Part shown: positions 25,896 to 37,572 of the stretch, in pieces | Position numbering within the stretch: the stretch's first letter is position 1 | Layout: each line of letters opens with the position of its first letter | Source: Dasypus novemcinctus | Taxonomy: Eukaryota; Chordata; Mammalia; Cingulata; Dasypodidae | Assembly: GCF_030445035.2 (NCBI RefSeq) | Contig: NC_080695.1 | Span: 1 to 64,000, forward strand | Reading direction: 5' to 3' | Length of the DNA: 64,000 nt | Translations under genes and position numbers: made by a program | Notes under the pieces: model-generated | Databases searched by the model: none | Seen by the model: only the letters and a program-made list of their open reading frames with translations | Told to the model about the DNA's origin: nothing

Positions 25896-28079
25896 GTTTA
25901 ATGAGCCTCAAGTAGCATGTGGGGGTCCCTGGGGTCCTGGCCGCCGCCCCCAGCTCTGCCTGGGCACCCTCCCTGCTCACCTTCCAGCTCAGGAGAGCAC
26001 GGGTGCTGGGAGTCCAGGGCAGGGGTGAGGAGGCAGGGCCAGCCGGATGGGGGAGGAAGCAGGGTGTCCGCGAGGAAGGCGAGGGGCTTCCCCCCTGCTA
26101 GGCGGCCAGTGAGGGACGTACTGGGGACCCAGGACCCGCAGCTTGTCACGCGGGTGTGCAGCCCAGGGAGGCCCTGGTGGGCGCAGAAATGGCCCCAGCT
26201 CATGGCGCCCACCTGCAGCCAGGGGCAGCTCCAGCGGCAGACCAGGGGCCCCGGAGTCACGCTGTGGGGGGGAAAGGACTCACCCGACGTTTCCCCTGCA
26301 CCCACCCAGCCTGCACCCACCATCACAGGCTGGGGCCAACTCCACGGGCTGGGGGGGCACGGGAGAGGGGGACTGGACGGCACTGGGGGGGACCAGGGGC
26401 CCTGGAGGGGGAGCTGAGGGAATGGCAGAGGAGGGCTGGTGGGCACCGAGGGAGGACTGGGGCGCAGAAGGGAGACTGGCGATACAGAAGGGGGGCTTGG
26501 AGGACACAGGAGGGAAAAGGCAGAGCCGGGGGGCATGGAAGTGGGGCTGGGGACACCTGGCAGGACTTGCGGCCCACGACCCCAGCGCACAGCATGTCGT
26601 CCCCGACGGCCCTCCCGCTCATGTCGCACAGCCGCCTGCAGTCCTTGGTCTCCATGACCGGCACTTCCACCTCCTGCTGGGGTGGGGGCAGCGGCGCCGC
26701 GCGGAGGAACTGGGTGAGCCCGTGGGGCTGACGACCGAGAAACGCCTTCCCCTCTGTGATGGGTCCTTGGTGGATGGCGGCGTCCCTGGGACTCAGTTTC
26801 CCCATGTCTGCTCTGAATGGGGTTCAGCCACAAGACACTAAATGCCCCCCAGGTCTGCCATGCAAGGGGCGCAGGTTGGAGGCCCCCCACAGTGTCCCCC
26901 AAGGGGGGGCTTCCCCGGCAGCAGCAGGATGCATGGGGGCCCTTACTCCACCCTGGAGCTGCATCGTCACTTCAAAGCCATCAGCCTCACCCCCCGCAGA
27001 CGCCCTGGCACCGCAGAGACCCCGGGCTGCCCCGATGGCGTGCTCAGTCCTGGACACTGCCCACCCAAACTAAGCCCCGCACCCCACCTCCTCCACGAAG
27101 GGGACCCCCAGGCCCGAGGAGTCACCCATCTCAGTGAAGACCTCGTCCTGGCCTGCCCAGGCCCCTGACCCTCACTGTCGTCCACGACATCCCCCAGCCA
27201 GTCCCCCAGCACGTCTTCCTGGCGGACACCCTGAGCCAGGTACGCGGGAGGTCAACCGGCCTGATGGCCACTGAGAGCACCACGGGGGCCTCCAGTTCTG
27301 GCAGGCAATGTCCCCGCCCCTCTCAGCAGACAGGCTGGCATTGAACTTGGGGTGCCGGATGACCTGAGCCCCCTCCTCAGCTGGTTGTGCTCCTAGAGCC
27401 TCAGCTGCCCACCTGGACCCTAAAGGCACAAACCTCCAAATCTTCCCTGGGTGGGGAGAGACCAGAAGCTTCTCAGAGGTGCTGGCTGGGGGCAGGGACC
27501 CGGGCTCAGTGCAGCAGCGGGGACCCCTCAGGGCCCGGGAGCCAGGGGCCCCACAAGCAGGTGAGGGGCCAGTCCTTGGGGATGGGGCCCCTAGCAAGTT
27601 CAGCTCGGTTCAAGGACAAGCCTCCCTCTGCCCCAGCCCCTCTGCTGCCCCGCCCAGTACCCCACCCAGCCCCGGAGACCTTGTTGGAAGCCACTCACGG
27701 CTCCACGCAGTGGGCGGCGGTCAGCACTCACTGGGGGTGCACGAGGGAGCCCCCACACACGTGCGCCCACTGCCGAGAACTTTGATCATAGAACCTCAGG
27801 CTGACCTGCCAGAGGCACTTCCTGCCCGAGACGTCACATCCCCCCACGATGCCCCCAGCTCGTGCCCCGGGCTGGGATCTGGGGGAGCAGTTTGAGGGGG
27901 TGTCAGGGGCCCAGGCCACAATCTCCCCAAGCTCGGAGCAAGCCAAGCTCTTCCCCGCCACCCTGCGGCTGTTCCCACGGGCCCAGGCAGCCAGGGCAGT
28001 GGTGGGGGTCAGGACTCACCTGGGGTCACGGGCACGGGGCCCCCAGGCAGGGCGGGGCCAGGAGCAGCAGCCGCAGTAT
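25896..28079 (-). pseudogene. Mastin-like serine protease pseudogene B
   Basis: Mastin/tryptase-family S1A protease remnant with all five coding exons recognisable: 28079-28020, 27878-27699, 27446-27176, about 26715-26557, about 26270-26100. ATTAAA lies at 25896-25901. Lesions: ATG changed to ATA with loss of the acceptor directly before it; a one-base loss in exon 1 putting TGA in frame; Trp to TGA just before the LTAAHC His57 motif; a frameshift right after Asp102 (DIA then out of frame) in a 271-nt exon against 275 in gene D; and a 2-base loss in the GDSGGP motif. His57 and the VEVPV block are still readable. Twin of E in the other arm. Confidence 0.9.
26300..26550. repeat. Degenerate G-rich minisatellite in an intron of B
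   Basis: Repeated loose units of the type GGGGGACTGG-GGCACTGG-GGGGACCAGGGGCC lie between the last two exons of B. The complementary C-rich version is in E at about 49265-49500, with altered length. Confidence 0.55.
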
Positions 28080-28179
28080 TGGGGAGGGGCGGGCGGGGAG
28101 CACTCGGCCTCTGGGGGGACGGGACGGGGGCAGCTTCCCCGGGACGGCGCGCTCTCCCCGGCCTCCAGGCTCAGCCCCC

Positions 28180-28186
28180 TTATCTC
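28180..28186 (-). promoter_or_regulatory. GATA box of pseudogene B promoter
   Basis: Minus-strand AGATAAG about 100 bp upstream of the former ATG, at the place of the GATA/TATA-like element in D (40002-40010), C (36013-36019) and E (48574-48580). GATA factors drive mast-cell genes; the function here is inferred from position and conservation. Confidence 0.5.
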
Positions 28187-28689
28187 CCCAGCGCAGGACG
28201 TGGGCACGGCCGGGCACCCTGCTCTGGGGAGGGGGAGACCTGTGGGGGCCGATGGCTTTTCTGACAGGGTCCGAACAGGCCTGTGCGGCCCCAGCACACC
28301 CGGCAGGGCCGGCTCCCGCGGCGAGGGGCGGACCCCGCGTGGGCCTCCTGCGGGACGCGCTCTTAGTGGAGGGGACGGGCACGGCGTGCCAAGGCTTGTG
28401 GGAAATGTGGGGTGCCACGGGGTGCCACTTGCGTGGAGGCAGGAGCCCCCCTCCCTGACCGGCGTCCCGGCTCACCTGCTCCCCTGGCACCCCTCACCTC
28501 GGGAGCAGGGAAGCGGGGCCCACCCTTGTGGCAGGACAGTCAGACGTCGCGGTGTCCATCCCAGGCAGTGGAGCCGCAGTGGCCCAGGTCCTGAGCACGG
28601 CCTCCCAGGGGTGGGACCCCGGTCATGTGACCACACCCACACTCCAAAGAAGGGGAGAGGCCCCGCCCCCTCCTAGACCCCCCCCAAAC

Positions 28690-29577
28690 GTGGAGCCAGC
28701 CCCGTCCCCCATTCTAGAAACATCACCCCGACAACAGCCATCGCAGAACTCCCCTGGAGACCCCCCACGTGGCACCTAAACCAGACACGCGCCCACCCCC
28801 CTATTCCAATGGTGGAGCCCGGCCCCTCCCCCTCTCTGCTGACCACCGCGAGCCGTGTCCTTCCGCTGCGCAAAGGGCGCCCGGGGATCGGGACCCGCTC
28901 ACCCGCCCGCCTCGGGCCCCGGGCTCCGCGCACAGGTGCGCCCCGGGGACGCCAGCGGTGGCAGGTGCCGGCAGGGGGGGCGGCTCGGGCCTCAGCAGCG
29001 GCCAGCTCTGCGCAGGACGCGCTCCCGCCGCCCGCCGCGGACACGCACGGCCCCGCACACGCCACGGGCACCGCCTCCTCCTGCCGCCGACACGCGCCTC
29101 CCGAGGCCCCTCCCCGCCTGGAGTCCACTCGTGAGCGAGACTAACGCGGGGTTCACGCTCGGTGGCAGGGCCGGGGCTGGGCGAGGCCGGGGGCGCCGAG
29201 GCAGGCGTGCGTTCCGGGGAAGCCTCAACCCTCAGCGACCAGGGCAAGTAACCCGCGGGCGCGGGATTTCTAAAAACCCACGATGACCGCGATATCCACG
29301 TGTGAAGTGCAGACGGGCTCGCACGGCCGGGATTGGTGAGGCCGGTGAGGTGAGCTGTGCGGGGCCAGGGCTGGAGCCTGTCTCCATCCAGCGTTTTGAG
29401 AAACCCCAGATCATTGGAAGAAGGAGACTTGGATTGCACCCGGTTTTTCCACAGTGACAATAGATACAAACACACAGTGAAGCAATAATTTGGAGTGGTC
29501 ATGGAGAACGACTTGGAACCCAGCACATTCTCTGCAGGGAAGCGTTCAAGGATGAGCAGGGGTGGGTCAGCAGGCAC
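28690..29577. other. CpG-rich duplicated DNA without recognised gene
   Basis: Very CpG-rich (29000-29230 especially), mirrored at 44827-45722. Long overlapping open frames on both strands in both arms look like composition effects. It could be an old CpG island. Confidence 0.35.
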
Positions 29578-29929
29578 AGCAGGTCACCAGCCCTCGTGCC
29601 CTCTGAAGCAGTTTAGATAAAGCGCTCGAGTAAACGGGGAGATAAACACCAAGATGCTGCAAGAGGCGTTCAGTAAAGGAGATGGGTTATCTGGGTGAAG
29701 GTTGCTTTTACCTTTAAGGCCAGATAACACCCAAGAAAAGAGATAATCTACCGGCCATCACCAGGTGAACAGTCCAGACGGTATCAGCAGGAGGGAAGTG
29801 CAGGGCAGATGTGAGGAGCCCACGGCCTCTTCTCTTACTGAGGTTAGAGAGAGAGCAGTTCTGGAATGGTAAGGCGGGAAAAGAACCATAAGAGTGGCTG
29901 AACCAAGTACTGCAGTAAATTAAGGTGGT

Positions 29930-31148
29930 GGAAACCAGGCTATGTCAATAATTGTGATAAATACAAAGGCAATAAACTCACGAGTTAAAGACAAATATTG
30001 AAGGTGGGTACAAAACAGCAAATCCAGATATATGCTGTTCACAAGAGAGAAGCAGGAGTTGAAAGTAAAAGGAGGGGGAAAAACATCTTACAGGTAACTG
30101 CTGGCCAAAAGATAGCAGGGTTCATGAAAATAATTTTTTGATAAATTGAACAAAATTTAAAACTTAACAGTCCAAAAATGAGGAGATGATCTTTGTAGAA
30201 CATAGAATACGTGTGTTCCTAATCTATAAAGAACTCTCCAACTCCATCATGAGAAAACTACCCAATAAAAATTTGGTTAAGAGATTTGAACAGACATTTT
30301 ACAAAAGACGCATGTGGGTGGCAGATAAGCACAAGAAAAATGTTCGCGTCGTTATTCATGAACGTGCAGCTCCTGGAGTGGTGTTTCTTAAAGCTGACGC
30401 AGCAAGCGCCGCCTGGGTATCCACTGTCCACACACGCGAGAGATGGAAACTTACATCCACACCAAAACCTGGGGGCAAATATTTATATTGGCTTTATGCA
30501 TCATCACCCAAAACTTAACACAAACTTACCTTCAGCAGATAAATTCAGGTTTTAAAATTCAGCTAGAAAAAGAAAAGCAGGGAAACTAACTTTGGTGCAT
30601 CTGTGTGGCATAAAGCAATGGGCAGCTGGTGCAGGTGGCAGGTGAGGGGACGTCCTGTGCACTGTGTGAGCTGAAGAACCAGATTCCGAAGACTGTCCGC
30701 GGGATTCCACTTACACGGCCTCCTGGAAAGGGTGAAACTAGAGGAACAGAAGAGCACGGGTGCCCGGGGCTGGGGGGGCTGAGAACAGGATGGAGGCGGC
30801 TGAGGGGGAGGCAGTTGTTCTGGTCTTGACCGCGGCGGTGGGTGCCCGGCCACGCGCACTCGGCTCCTAGAGCCCCGTGTTTTACGGCTGTAAGTGACAC
30901 CTCGATAGACCTGACCCCACAGAAGAGTCATGAAAGCAACTCTTTGAGAAAATAATTATGAGAAACAGGACCATGAAAGAAAAGTCTTACACCAACAGCA
31001 AAAAACGCCAGGCACAGGTCATTTTAAATGTGAGTTCTAGCGAAATCCCAAGGAATCGAGTGGTCCAGTTTTACACAGACTCTTCTAGAGCAGGGAAAGA
31101 GGACCTTGCCATGTCCTGTTCTAAGAGGTCACCGGGACGCAGGTGCCA
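29930..31148 (+). mobile_element. Fragmented L1-derived sequence
   Basis: 29930-30100 resembles L1 ORF2 text and is shared with the right arm. 30127-31148 is present only in the left arm and includes an ORF2 C-terminal block around 30220-30310. Heavily decayed. Confidence 0.5.
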
Positions 31149-31439
31149 GCGCTGGGCCTGAATCTTCACAAGGAGGGACAACGCACACGTGAGCATCCAC
31201 CGCGGAGAGGAGCAGGCCGTGCCCGCTCGCGGGGAGAAGGGGCAGCACCTCGGACCCGGTTGGGGCAGCGCAGGAAGGCAAGCGGGTTTATCTAGAGAAT
31301 CCCTAAGTGCCACTCACCACGTGGACACGCCAACACAGAAGACACACGGTCATCTGCTACAACCCGATGTCGATCCGTCAAGCAAAAGCTTAATAAACCT
31401 CTCGGTAAAGAATTCCAGAAGGAATTGCCCTCGTAGATA

Positions 31440-31640
31440 AGGTGAAGCATAGCTATAAAATAAAACCTAGAGGAAGCATGATCTTAAATGGACAATCCTT
31501 AGAAGCATTCTTTCCACAAATAAAATTTAAAGAAACAACAAGCCAAGAAGGAATACTGTCCCCACTTCAATTTAACATTGTGCTGGAAGTTCTCATGGGT
31601 GTTTTTTTTAAAAAGAAACTAAAGGGATAAGGTTTGGAAA
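31440..31640 (+). mobile_element. L1 reverse-transcriptase fragment
   Basis: The frame at 31442-31630 reads MILNGQSLEAFFPQIKFKET, then [15 protein letters not shown]: the L1 ORF2 block normally reading ..[31 protein letters not shown]. The mirror copy is at 43800-43990 on the minus strand, so the insertion predates the inverted duplication. Confidence 0.8.
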
Positions 31641-31865
31641 GGAGGAAGTAAAACTGCCATTGCTTACTTTCGATGTGATTATTTTTCAATGATTGGAAAT
31701 GACAGTTACATTGTGAGATGTGAGATTAATACATGAAATTCTGTTGCGTTTCTATATGGCAGCAGCAAAAAGGAGGAAACCCAGTGAAGGGACGCTGTTT
31801 CCACGGTCTCCGAGAGCAGGACTACCCAAGGGGCTGCAGGAATTCCGCGCGGCGGGATTGTACTA

Positions 31866-32719
31866 TGCGGCGGCTTGCTCGGTCGGTAGAGGTGGGGTCT
31901 GGCTGCAGACGAGGGGTTGGTCCAGCTCTGGACGAGGGGTCGGTCCCGCTTGGGATGAGGGGTCGGTCTGGCAGCAGACGAGGGATCAGTCTCACAAGGG
32001 GTTGCGCGGTTCGGCTGACGGGGTCGCCCGGCGAAGCCGGCGACGAAGGGGTCGCCCGGAGAAGCAGGCGACGAACTGGGGACAAGGGAGGCCAGACCCT
32101 TGTCGGGGGCTCTCAGGACTGGAGGGCGCATGGCAGAAGAACTACCGCGGAGACAAGGTAAACACACAAGTCCACTCTACTGAGGGAGAGGCAACAGTTT
32201 TATAGGGGCTGGGGAAGGCTGATTGGTCGAAGCCACGCCCTGTTCTGATTGGTTGCCGGAGAAAGGTCAGTGGGCGGTACTGGACGGGGGAGGGGTGGTG
32301 GTTAGGGATTGGCTGTCGCTGTTGCTGGGGGAAGGGGCAGGGTTTAGGGATTGGTGGCTGCTGTTGCTGGGGTGGAGGGCAGACTGGATTTTTCCGCCCG
32401 CCTGGCTGTTGCTGCTGTCGGGGGAGGGGAGGGAAAAGGGCAGACTGGATTTTTCCGCCCTGCGCCTGCGCAGGGAGAAAGAAGAAGAAGGGTGCCGCCC
32501 CACAGGCATCGTGTGGCGCCATCCGGGAGGAGGGGTGGCCGCGGAAGCATGGCTGCCGAGAAAGGGAGACCCGAGGGCACTCTGCGCCCATGCCGAGCTC
32601 CCTTCGGGGGTGGCGGTGAGTCCGACTAGCCACCCTATTATGGGGGCAGCGGCTTGGCCTGCCGCGGCTGCTCCCCCGCCAGGCCAGCAAACCACACTTC
32701 AGCCCGAGGGCTGACCGCA
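31866..32719 (-). mobile_element. Solo LTR of an endogenous retrovirus (class II-like), left arm only
   Basis: 854 bp bounded on the minus strand by TGCGG...CCGCA and flanked by GTACTA (31860-31865) and GTACTG (32720-32725), a 6-bp target-site duplication with one mismatch. On the minus strand there is TATAAAA (32204-32198) with two CCAATCAG boxes upstream (32222, 32251 area), a plausible promoter. Internal tandem repeats occur (GCAGACTGGATTTTTCCGCCC-type near 32379 and 32440; GACGAGGGGTCGGTC-type at 31895-31990). The right arm lacks it at the matching point (43547-43555). No viral gene is present. Confidence 0.75.
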
Positions 32720-32819
32720 GTACTGCACGTGAGAATCTCTCTTGCAGACCCCAGGTCAGCGGGAGAAGCCGCAGCCTCGCGCAGAAGGTCACACTTCCCG
32801 CTGGACGTGGTTCAGCAGC

Positions 32820-34290
32820 GCCAGCGTCAGGAGCAGCGGCGGCTTTCACGGAGCCTCCTTCCTCCGAGACGCCTTCCTGGGCCCCGGGGTGGGGGTGTCG
32901 AGCTCCCCACCAGCCTGCGCGCCCAGTTGCCAGTCCCCCAGGGGGCCGCGGGACCCCCGCCGCCCTCCCCTCAGACGTGCACTGGTCCCTCCTGGAGCCC
33001 ACGCTCAGGTGCCACGTCCCTTCCTCTGCCCCTCTGGGCACAGGGCCGCGGAGAGGGGCTGAGCTGGACCCACGGGCGGCAGGGGCTCGAGCGACCTGCA
33101 CTGCCGCAGAGCTGAGCCAAGGAGCCACACTGGCCCCAGGAGATGACAGGGGGGCCCGGCCTTGGGACAGAGGGCAGACGCTGGGTCCTTCTCCTCTCGG
33201 TCAATTCTTCAGTGCACCCCCCACCCCAAGGCCAGGCTGGGCCTGGAACTGGGGTCCCTTAGAGACTCCCGTGGAGGGGGGACTGCAGACACACCCCCTC
33301 CACCCCCAGCCCCTCTCCCCAGCCGGCCTGGCTGTGTCCACCCAGCAGGAGGCCCCAGAGACACCACGGGAGGTGGGAGCGGGCAGGGCCCAGGAGGGGG
33401 GTGTTTGCAAAGGGGTCTTGACCTTGACAGAGCGAGCCCGGCAGACCCGCAGGCGGGGTTTGTCTGAGGGTCCTGGGCCCACGGCAGGGCCACCAGGAAA
33501 TGGAGGCAGGTGGCCCCGGCAGGGCCTGGGGAATTGGGGAGCCTGAGCTGGCCCCTCCCATCTGTCTGCCGGGTCTGAACCCCAAGCAGTCGGAGAAGTC
33601 TGGAGGGACCCCCAGCCTTGAGCGACTCCCAGAGATCCCAGCACCCCCAAAGCGGGCATGTGGGGGCCCCTGGGAGGAAGGGGACCCCGGCGGCAGCCCT
33701 CCCCAGAGCAAGTGCTGCGGCCCCAAAGCCGACCCCTGAGCACATTCCAGAAGAACCAGGTGCAGCCTGGCCCCCGGGGGCCCTGAACCACGACAGGGGA
33801 GGGGGGCTCCCACCGACAGGTCAGGCTCAGGACCCAGGATGCCGCCCCCTCACACTCCACCCCCTGTGTCACTGTCACACAGGGTCCCAAAGAACCCGCC
33901 ACGCTGGTCGTGGCCCGGCCCGGGAGACCCCCACCCCCTGGCTAAACACCAGGCCAGCCCCCGCCGGGTCTGCTCCTGGCCCCTCTGTTCTCGGTGCATG
34001 CCCGGCCAGTGGGACCCCACTTCCCAGAGCTGTCTGGACACGTCCCCCCAGGACCCCACGAAGCCACAGCCCTGTCAGCTCCGTGCCCCCAAGGCCGGCG
34101 TGCTCAAGAGAAGAGGCAAGAGGAGGGGGTGGGAAGTGCCAGCGCGTGGCGGGGACGCCTGCAGGCAGGGGACGTGGGCCCGGGCACCTCCCCCCATCCT
34201 GCCCCGCCCGAGGGGCAGTGCCTGGACCCCCAAGAGCAGCCCCCCCGTGGACAAACACACACTACCAGGAGGGGGCTGCTTCGTACACGG
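32820..34290. other. GC-rich spacer DNA, no recognised gene
   Basis: Start of the unique spacer between the inverted arms, and 3' flank of pseudogene C. Overlapping open frames on both strands have no family similarity. Confidence 0.35.
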
Positions 34291-34296
34291 TTTAAT
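34291..34296 (-). terminator. Polyadenylation signal ATTAAA of pseudogene C
   Basis: Minus-strand ATTAAA in a GTTTAATGAG context, as in B (25896-25901) and E. It survives although the last two coding exons of C are missing. Confidence 0.5.
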
Positions 34297-35052
34297 GAGA
34301 TTCGAGGGGAGTAGAAACCGGGGGTCCCGGCCGTGCCCAGCGCTCTTGGGGAGACCCCAGCCCCGGAGCACACAGGAAGGGCAGGGAAAGGACGAGGCCA
34401 GGGGTAGGAGGTCCAAGGGGCAGGGCTGCGGGCAACTCTACTCGCCTCCAGGGACGGAGCCGGCGGACCCCAAACTCCTGGGCTGGGGGAAGCAGGAGAG
34501 GCGGGCCTGGGGTGTTGGTGGGGACAGCGCGGCGATAGCTGCTGTCACAGACGTCCCCGTCCTGGCAGGACCGTCACCTCCCCAGGTGAAGGGCCAGGAG
34601 AGCGGCTCCGCGGGGAGAATCGGGGGGCGCGGGGACCAGGACGTGCGCCCCGTTTGGGGCAGGGACCTCAGCAGAGGGGAGGGGCCACGGCCTGGCCCCC
34701 GGGACGCGGGGGCCCACGGCAGCAGCACGACGGAGGGTTTTCCCCTTGGAAACCTGTGCTGGGAAAGGAAGGGCCCAGGACGCCCCAAGACGGGCGCCAG
34801 GAGAGGAATCGAGCCTTGGAGGGCCACGTCCCCCCCGGCCCCCGAGGCTCCAGCGGCCTCTGCCCTGGGCCTTAGCCTGGAGTTCCTCCCCCAGGTGCCT
34901 CCGCCTCGAGGGCGGGACCCGGAGCCCCCAGGCGCCCACCTGCCACCCCAGCCTGCCCCCGCTCCACAGGGCACCCCAGAAGACGCAGAGACGATGAACT
35001 GTTCCTGGTGCCCCCGCTCCTCCCTCACGGCCCGTGCCCCCCTGGCCCTCAC

Positions 35053-35893
35053 TTCCAAGGCCGGCGTCCCCCAGCCGGTCCCCCAGCACGTCTTCCTGGC
35101 GGAGACCCTGAGCGAGGCAGGCGGGGGGTCGACCGGCCTGACGGGCCCGAGAGCACCACGGGGGCCTCCAGTTCCAGCAGGCGACGTCCCCGCCCCCTCG
35201 GCAGACAGGCTGGCGTTGACCTTGGGGTGCCGGATGACCTGAGTCCCCCTCCTCAGCCGCTCGTGCTCCTAGAGCCTCAGCTGCCCACCTGGACCCTAAA
35301 GGCACAAGCTTCCAAATCTTCCCTGGGTGGGGGGAGACCAGAAGCTTCTCAGAGGTGCTGGCTGGGGGCAGGGACCCGAGCTCAGTGCAGCAGTGGGGAC
35401 ACCTCAGGGCCCGGGAGCCAGGGGCCCACGAGCAGGTGAGGGGCCCGTCCTTGGGGATGGGGCCCCGAGCAAGCTCAGCTCCGTTCACAGATGCACACCC
35501 CCCACCGCCCCGGCCCCTCTGCTGCCCCACCCCGTACCCCACCCAGCCCGGGGGACCCCGTTGGAAGCCACTGATGGTTGCACACAGTGGGTTGTGGTCA
35601 GCACTCACTGGGGTTGCACGAGGGAGCCCCCACCCACGTGCTCCCACTGCCAAGAACTTTGATCGTAAACCTGAGGCTGACCTGCCAGGGGCGCTTCCTG
35701 CCCGAGATGTCATGTCCTCCCACCAGGCCAGGTGAGAAGAGCCAGGTGAGCCAGGTGAGCCAGGTGAACCATGCCATCCACAACTGGTCCTCTGAGACTG
35801 GGCAGCACAGGAACTGGACGGGGACAGCACCCACCTGGGGTCACCATGGAGCCCCCCCAGGCAGGGCAGGGCCAGGAGCAGCAGCTGCAGCAT
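35053..35893 (-). pseudogene. Mastin-like serine protease pseudogene C, 3' half missing
   Basis: The first coding exon (35893-35835) is intact: [17 protein letters not shown] acceptor directly before the ATG and a good donor. Exon 2 (about 35745-35576) starts [20 protein letters not shown], with Ile16 of IVGG changed to Leu. It then loses frame and has Trp changed to TGA just before the His57 motif, and its donor GT is now AT. Exon 3 (35322-35053) has an in-frame stop (Tyr codon to TAG before EH), and the Asp102 motif is altered to GGDVAC. Exons for the 170-loop and Ser195 are not found between 34297 and 35050. A short GAGCCAGGTG tandem repeat lies at about 35730-35767. A mastin-family remnant closest to B/E. 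Confidence 0.85.
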
Positions 35894-36012
35894 CTGGAGG
35901 GGAGGCAGAACTGGGGGGGGGCCAGGGCACCTGGCTGGGAGGGCGGGGAGGGCAGGGGGCTCTCACCTTCCCAGGTCCCTGCCACCTTCTGCTCTGGGCC
36001 CTGGGCGCCCCC

Positions 36013-36019
36013 TTTATCT
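36013..36019 (-). promoter_or_regulatory. GATA/TATA-like box of pseudogene C
   Basis: Minus-strand AGATAAA followed by GGGGGCGCCC, then a non-coding exon ending CCTGGGAAG before a GTGAGA donor (about 35968). The arrangement matches D, so the promoter and 5' non-coding exon of C look intact. Confidence 0.5.
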
Positions 36020-37440
36020 GTCGTACAGAGGAGGTGGGCGGGTGGGGCAGCCCTCCTCCTGGGGTCCAGTGGGGACTGGGAGGGGCAGGGCAATCTGAGC
36101 GTGTCCAGGGCCCTTGGGGACGGGGCGGGTCGTGGAGATGCCGTGAGCGGCCTCGGGCCTGGGGCTGGTCCTCTCCACTGACCAGAAGCTTCCGCTGCCC
36201 TTGAACCCAAAGCCGCCCCCAGGCCGCCGGGTCAGGGGAGCAGGAGGGGGCGAGCAGAGGGGGTGAGTCGCCAGCAAATGACCCAGGGGACACCACGTCG
36301 GGACGCAGAGGGCGGGCTAGGCACGGGGCCATGGGGGACGGGGGCTGCGTCCTCTCCAGGGCCCACCCTGAGGGCTCCGGGGCCGCCGAGGCCGAGCCTG
36401 CACCTGAGCTCCCGGGAGGGGCTCCTGCTCCCAGGCCCCCCGAGCAGCTGGCCGTGCGCGGGTGTGAGGACCCAGCGCCCTGCCCTGCCCGCACCAGCGC
36501 CTCGGGACCCCGGCCCAGCACGTTGACCACCGGCAGAGCCCAGGGGCTGCCGGGCCCCGGCTGGGCTGCTGAGAGGCCGCTTCAGTCAGGGGACCCGCGC
36601 CCCACCTCTGGCTTGGCGCCCCGTGCACCCCCGGCCTGCAGGGCTGCCCTGGCAGGGGCTGGGGACTTCAGGGGCTGGTGGGGAGCAGACACTGCGGAAA
36701 CGCCCCCTGCCTCCCCAGCCTCGCCCTTCCCTGCTTGCTGCACGCCCCCCCAGGGTGACCCCCAGACCCCAGGCTCTCGGGGTGCGGACCACCTAACAGG
36801 TGCAGGCGGAGGGGCCATAAGAGACCGACAGGGCGTGCCCCCCGCAGAGCGGCCACACGGGAGGGTTTCCGTCACCGCGGTCGTTTCTGCGCCACTGAGC
36901 CTGGTGGGTGCTGCTCAGACCACCCAGGAGAGCGGACCCCAGGCCCACCTGCAGCCCGGCCTCGTGCTCGGGGCGGCCCCGGCCCTCTGGGACCTGGGGT
37001 GGGCGCTGGGGCGGGCTGGGCTCAGCCGAGACCACCTCCCACGGGGCTCGCGAGAGGCAGCTCAAGCAGCTCCAAGGCGGGAGGCTGGTTTCAGGATCTC
37101 CTCGTCCTGCTGTGATCACAGCCACCATTAAAAACGTGGTTGTGCCAACTGGCAATTTAAACATGACATAAAAACAGAACCTGAAAACCCAAAAGCACTG
37201 TTTCTAGAGGGCCGTGTGGGGTGAGCAGCCGAGCAAATTGACAGAGGAACGAGGCCATGGAAAGGGAGGCAGTGAGCGAAATTACCCAATTGAAGAAAGA
37301 GAAGGAAACGGGGTACTGCTTTTAATGGAACAGAGCCTCTGGTTCTTTTTCCTATTTTTTATTTCTCTGCTGAGATTTCTTATCTTTTCACTAATTGTGA
37401 GTATATTTTCCTTTGTGTCATAAAACACTGTTTCTTGTTC
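36020..37440. other. Spacer DNA between C and D, no recognised gene
   Basis: GC-rich to about 37100, then AT-rich and approaching a SINE fragment. No exons are recognised. Confidence 0.35.
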
Positions 37441-37445
37441 TTTTT

Positions 37446-37563
37446 TAAGATTTATTTTTTATTTCTTTCTTTCCCCTTCCTGCTGCCGCCGCCCCAGTTG
37501 TCTGGTTCTGTGTCCATTTGCTGCGTGTTCTTCTTTTTGTCTGATTCTGTTGTTGTCAGCAGC
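37446..37563 (-). mobile_element. DAS-type SINE 3' fragment, reverse orientation
   Basis: Only the tail half is present: the reverse complement contains GACAACAACAGAATCAGAC and GGACACAGAACCAGACAACT, ending AAATAAAAAATAAATCTT. It joins a purine-rich tract at 37573-37760. Confidence 0.7.
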
Positions 37564-37572
37564 ATAAAGCAC

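Larger units (their letters stand above)
23140..32820. repeat. Left arm of large inverted duplication
   Basis: Reverse-complement match to 43453-52683. Correspondence: 23140-28690 with 52683-48060; 28690-28800 with 45722-45600; 28800-30126 with 45600-44270; 31149-31842 with 44268-43555; 32726-32820 with 43547-43453. Contains pseudogene B. Left-specific sequence: 30127-31148 (L1-derived) and 31866-32719 (LTR). Identity by eye is high (mostly above about 85-90%) but not measured. Confidence 0.9.

Noticed and set aside
26439-26657. Plus-strand open frames across pseudogene B
   Set aside because: They are shadows of the minus-strand exon 4 and the G-rich intronic minisatellite.
33839-35242. 467-codon plus-strand open frame
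   Set aside because: Proline/glycine/arginine-rich with no domain, overlaps antisense pseudogene C, and fits GC-driven absence of stops.
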